Source: Gemmatimonadaceae bacterium (lineage in GTDB: Bacteria; Gemmatimonadota; Gemmatimonadetes; Gemmatimonadales; Gemmatimonadaceae). Taken from it: a stretch of DNA of 6,360 bases. Below, in pieces: positions 4,626 to 6,360 of the stretch (positions are counted from its first letter, which is position 1; the number at the start of each line of letters is the position of its first letter). The stretch is taken from assembly GCA_019689955.1 (NCBI GenBank), contig JADGGM010000197.1, positions 1 to 6,360 of the forward strand, given 5' to 3'. The position numbers and the translations under genes are program-made. Under the pieces are notes generated by a model, which had not been told where the DNA came from, made no database searches, and was given only the letters and a program-made list of their open reading frames with translations.

Positions 4626-5918
4626 TCACATCATCGACCAGATGAGCATGATCGCCGCGGCCGTCATAAGCGCGGTGGCGATGGCGCCGAGGGTATTGAG
4701 GCGCCAGCCATTGCGATGCGGGCCCATGACTTCGGCGTCGTTGCACACCACGAGAACGATCGCGATGAGCGGCGGGGCGAGGACGCCGTTGATGACGGCG
4801 GCGCCGATGAGCATGGTGATCGCATCGATCCCGGTGAGGGCGAGCACGGTTCCGATGACGATCGCCCCCGCGATCACGATATAGAAATGTTTTGCTTGAT
4901 AGGGGCGTGTGTCCATCCCTCTGCGCCACGCCCCTGCCTCCGCGATCGCGTATCCTGCCGAGCCGGCGAGGACGGGGACGCCGAGCAGCCCTGTCCCGAT
5001 GATCCCGAGTGAGAAGAGGAGCGCGGAGGCGTCTCCCGCCAGCGGGCGGAGCGCCGACGCCGCCTGTGCGGCGGTTTGCACGTCGCGTTGGCCGGCTGCG
5101 TGCAGCGTCGCCCCGGCGGTGAGGATGATGAAGTACATGACGACGTTGGAGAAGACCATCCCGACCGTGACATCGGTGCGTGCGTCGCGCAGCTCACCTT
5201 TGAGGGCGTGTCGGCCGCGGTGTGCGGCCGTGTGCGCTCGGGCGCGCCGCTCCTCGACCTCCTGGGAGGCTTGCCAGAAGAGGAGGTAGGGGCTGATGGT
5301 CGTGCCGAGGATGGCGACGAAGGTAATCCAGTACGTGCGTGAGAGCTCGACGTGCGGCACGACGGTACCGCGCAGGACCGCCAACCATGGCGGGCGGGCG
5401 AGCACCGCGGCGCCGGCGTACGCGAACAGGACGAGCGTGAGCCATTTGAGGATCGTGCACAGCCGTTCGTACGAGCTGAAGACGAGGACGGCGATGAGGA
5501 GCGCGGCCACGGCGGGGGTGAACCAGGCCGACCGCACGCCGACGAGCAGTTGAGCCGCGGCGGCCATCCCGCTCAAGTCGGCGGCGATGTTGATCGTGTT
5601 GGCGGTGACCAGGAGCCCGCAGGCGAGCCAGAGGACCCACGGCGGGTAGTGGGAGCGGAGGACACTTGCCAGCCCGCGTTTCGCCACGAGCCCGATGCGT
5701 GCGCACATGAGCTCGATGGCGGCCATGAGCGGGAGGCAGATGATTGCCGTCCACAGGAGCCCGAACCCGAACGCCGCGCCGGCCTGCGAGTAGGTAGAGA
5801 TCCCGGACGGGTCGTCGTCGGCCGCGCCGGTGATGAGCCCCGGGCCGAGTGTGCGCAGGGCGTGGCGGATCCTGCCGTCGCGTTTTGGCCGGGTGAGTGT
5901 GGCCGCCTCCCTAGTCAC
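4626..5918 (-). CDS. NRAMP (SLC11)-family divalent metal transporter, non-canonical site
   Basis: A 430-residue polytopic inner-membrane protein of typical NRAMP length, with about eleven hydrophobic segments. The TM1 region reads GPGLITGAADDDPSG (25-39): the Asp-Pro of the canonical DPGN motif is kept (D36-P37) but Gly-Asn is Ser-Gly. In TM6, the canonical MPH is S209-P210-Y211 within GTTISPYLLF. NRAMP proteins move Mn2+, Fe2+ and similar ions, using the TM6 methionine to select transition metals; its absence here means the substrate could be different, such as Mg2+. It belongs to a widespread bacterial branch with DPSG and SPY motifs, to my memory. A cytoplasmic loop after TM6 carries H229, H233 and H237 at four-residue steps. 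The start is GTG 5918, overlapping the upstream gene's stop by 8 nt; no other start is available before the first helix. Family is certain, ion uncertain. Confidence 0.92.
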   Translation of the reverse strand: MTREAATLTRPKRDGRIRHALRTLGPGLITGAADDDPSGISTYSQAGAAFGFGLLWTAIICLPLMAAIELMCARIGLVAKRGLASVLRSHYPPWVLWLACGLLVTANTINIAADLSGMAAAAQLLVGVRSAWFTPAVAALLIAVLVFSSYERLCTILKWLTLVLFAYAGAAVLARPPWLAVLRGTVVPHVELSRTYWITFVAILGTTISPYLLFWQASQEVEERRARAHTAAHRGRHALKGELRDARTDVTVGMVFSNVVMYFIILTAGATLHAAGQRDVQTAAQAASALRPLAGDASALLFSLGIIGTGLLGVPVLAGSAGYAIAEAGAWRRGMDTRPYQAKHFYIVIAGAIVIGTVLALTGIDAITMLIGAAVINGVLAPPLIAIVLVVCNDAEVMGPHRNGWRLNTLGAIATALMTAAAIMLIWSMM

Positions 5919-6294
5919 GCGAATCGCGCCGCCGGTCGCCGCGATCGGGGATGAAGAGCGAGAGGAGCGTGCTCACGATCGTCACGACCAGCGCGCCCCA
6001 GAACGCGGCCCAGAACCCCGCGACGTGGAAGCCGAGCCCCAGCGATCGAGAGAGCCCTCCCGTGATCCAGAGCAAGAGCCCATTGATCACGAACGTGAAG
6101 AGGCCGAGCGTGAGGATGAGGAGCGGGCACGTGAGGATGGTGAGGAGCGGTCGGACGAACGCGTTCACGGCGCCGAACACCAGCGCCACGCCGAGGAGCG
6201 CGAGCCATCCGCCGGAGAACGTGATCCCCGGGACGAGCCGTGTGGCCACCCAGAGTGCGGCGGCATTGATGAGGAGTCGGAGGAGAAATCGCAT
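5911..6294 (-). CDS. Phage_holin_4_2 / YvlD-type four-helix membrane protein
   Basis: A 127-residue membrane protein with four hydrophobic segments at about 3-21, 29-47, 54-77 and 91-115, and a charged tail (DRGDRRRDSRD). The motif NAFVRPLLTIL (44-54) followed by TLGLFTFVIN (62-71) is the hallmark of this family. Despite the name, most members sit in ordinary chromosomal genes and are not lysis holins; the Bacillus YvlD protein is linked to the cell-envelope stress response. No phage genes surround it. ATG 6294 has an AGGGGG sequence 8 nt upstream. Its stop codon (5913-5911) overlaps the GTG start of the transporter by 8 nt, so the two are surely co-transcribed and probably translationally coupled. 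A joint role in membrane or metal homeostasis is inference. Confidence 0.88.
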   Translation of the reverse strand: MRFLLRLLINAAALWVATRLVPGITFSGGWLALLGVALVFGAVNAFVRPLLTILTCPLLILTLGLFTFVINGLLLWITGGLSRSLGLGFHVAGFWAAFWGALVVTIVSTLLSLFIPDRGDRRRDSRD

Positions 6295-6302
6295 GAGCTC
6301 AA

Positions 6303-6308
6303 CCCCCT
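6303..6308 (-). promoter_or_regulatory. Ribosome binding site for the four-helix membrane protein
   Basis: AGGGGG on the minus strand ends 8 nt before ATG 6294. It overlaps the TAG stop of the preceding partial reading frame, so that gene and this one are likely in one transcript. Confidence 0.5.
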
Positions 6309-6360
6309 AGAGCGAGAACCGTACCGCGAGCGTGGCGGGGAGCGGCGGGCGACCGGGGAG
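6307..6360 (-). CDS. C-terminal end of an upstream protein, possibly an outer-membrane beta-barrel (partial)
   Basis: On the minus strand the frame is open from the window's right edge to TAG at 6309-6307 and encodes 17 residues ending ATLAVRFSL. The last nine residues alternate hydrophobic and polar as in a terminal beta-strand, and an aromatic two residues before the end resembles the insertion signal of outer-membrane barrels, though not the ideal terminal Phe. The gap to the next ATG is only 12 nt and the ribosome site of the next gene overlaps this stop, both typical of an operon. With 17 residues visible, even its being a real gene is uncertain. Confidence 0.35.
   Translation of the reverse strand, partial: LPGRPPLPATLAVRFSL

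Noticed and set aside
4027..4929. Minus-strand 300-codon frame spanning the convergent gap
   Set aside because: Overlaps two real genes and has a His/Arg-rich pseudo-composition typical of shadows.
5911..6294. True phage holin / prophage remnant
   Set aside because: No endolysin, integrase, structural gene or attachment repeat is visible; family members are common chromosomal membrane proteins.
1..6360. tRNA, rRNA, CRISPR array, insertion sequence or origin
   Set aside because: No cloverleaf, spaced repeat array, transposase or terminal inverted repeats were seen on either strand.

Overview
This is a very GC-rich bacterial window whose genes end nearly every codon in G or C. The OmpR-type winged helix plus BTAD regulator, Ala/Arg-rich lipoprotein signals and overall style suggest Gemmatimonadota or a similar GC-rich soil lineage. 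No rRNA or other phylogenetic marker is present, so this assignment is inferred from style alone.

Layout: (1) Positions 1-815, minus strand: the N-terminal 271 codons of a SARP/BTAD-type transcriptional regulator that runs off the left edge. (2) Positions 816-973: a divergent control region. It holds four TTGAG-like repeats at exactly 11-bp steps (829, 840, 851, 862), followed 8 bp later by a TAnnnT -10 hexamer pointing at the next operon. This is the promoter layout known for SARP-activated genes. An overlapping minus-strand promoter may serve the regulator itself. (3) Positions 974-4528, plus strand: a tight four-gene operon with a 1-nt overlap, then 0-nt and 16-nt gaps. It encodes a tyrosinase-like type 3 copper protein without a signal peptide, a small lipoprotein with a cupin-like domain, a PQQ-type beta-propeller lipoprotein, and a second exported cupin-like protein. 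(4) Positions 4529-4625: a short convergent gap with an imperfect long stem-loop. (5) Positions 4626-6360, minus strand: an NRAMP-type transporter with a non-canonical metal site, translationally overlapped by an upstream four-helix membrane protein of the phage_holin_4_2/YvlD type. Upstream of that is what looks like the last 17 codons of another protein, possibly an outer-membrane barrel.

The part most worth attention is the regulator-operon module. A BTAD regulator faces a copper-oxidase/beta-propeller/double-cupin operon across a textbook phased-repeat promoter. My inference is a regulated, mainly extracytoplasmic oxidative system in which the copper enzyme acts on a phenol, peptide or quinone-like substrate and the three exported proteins handle the product or metal. 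The substrate is not visible from sequence. The NRAMP/holin-like cluster is convergent and probably functionally independent.
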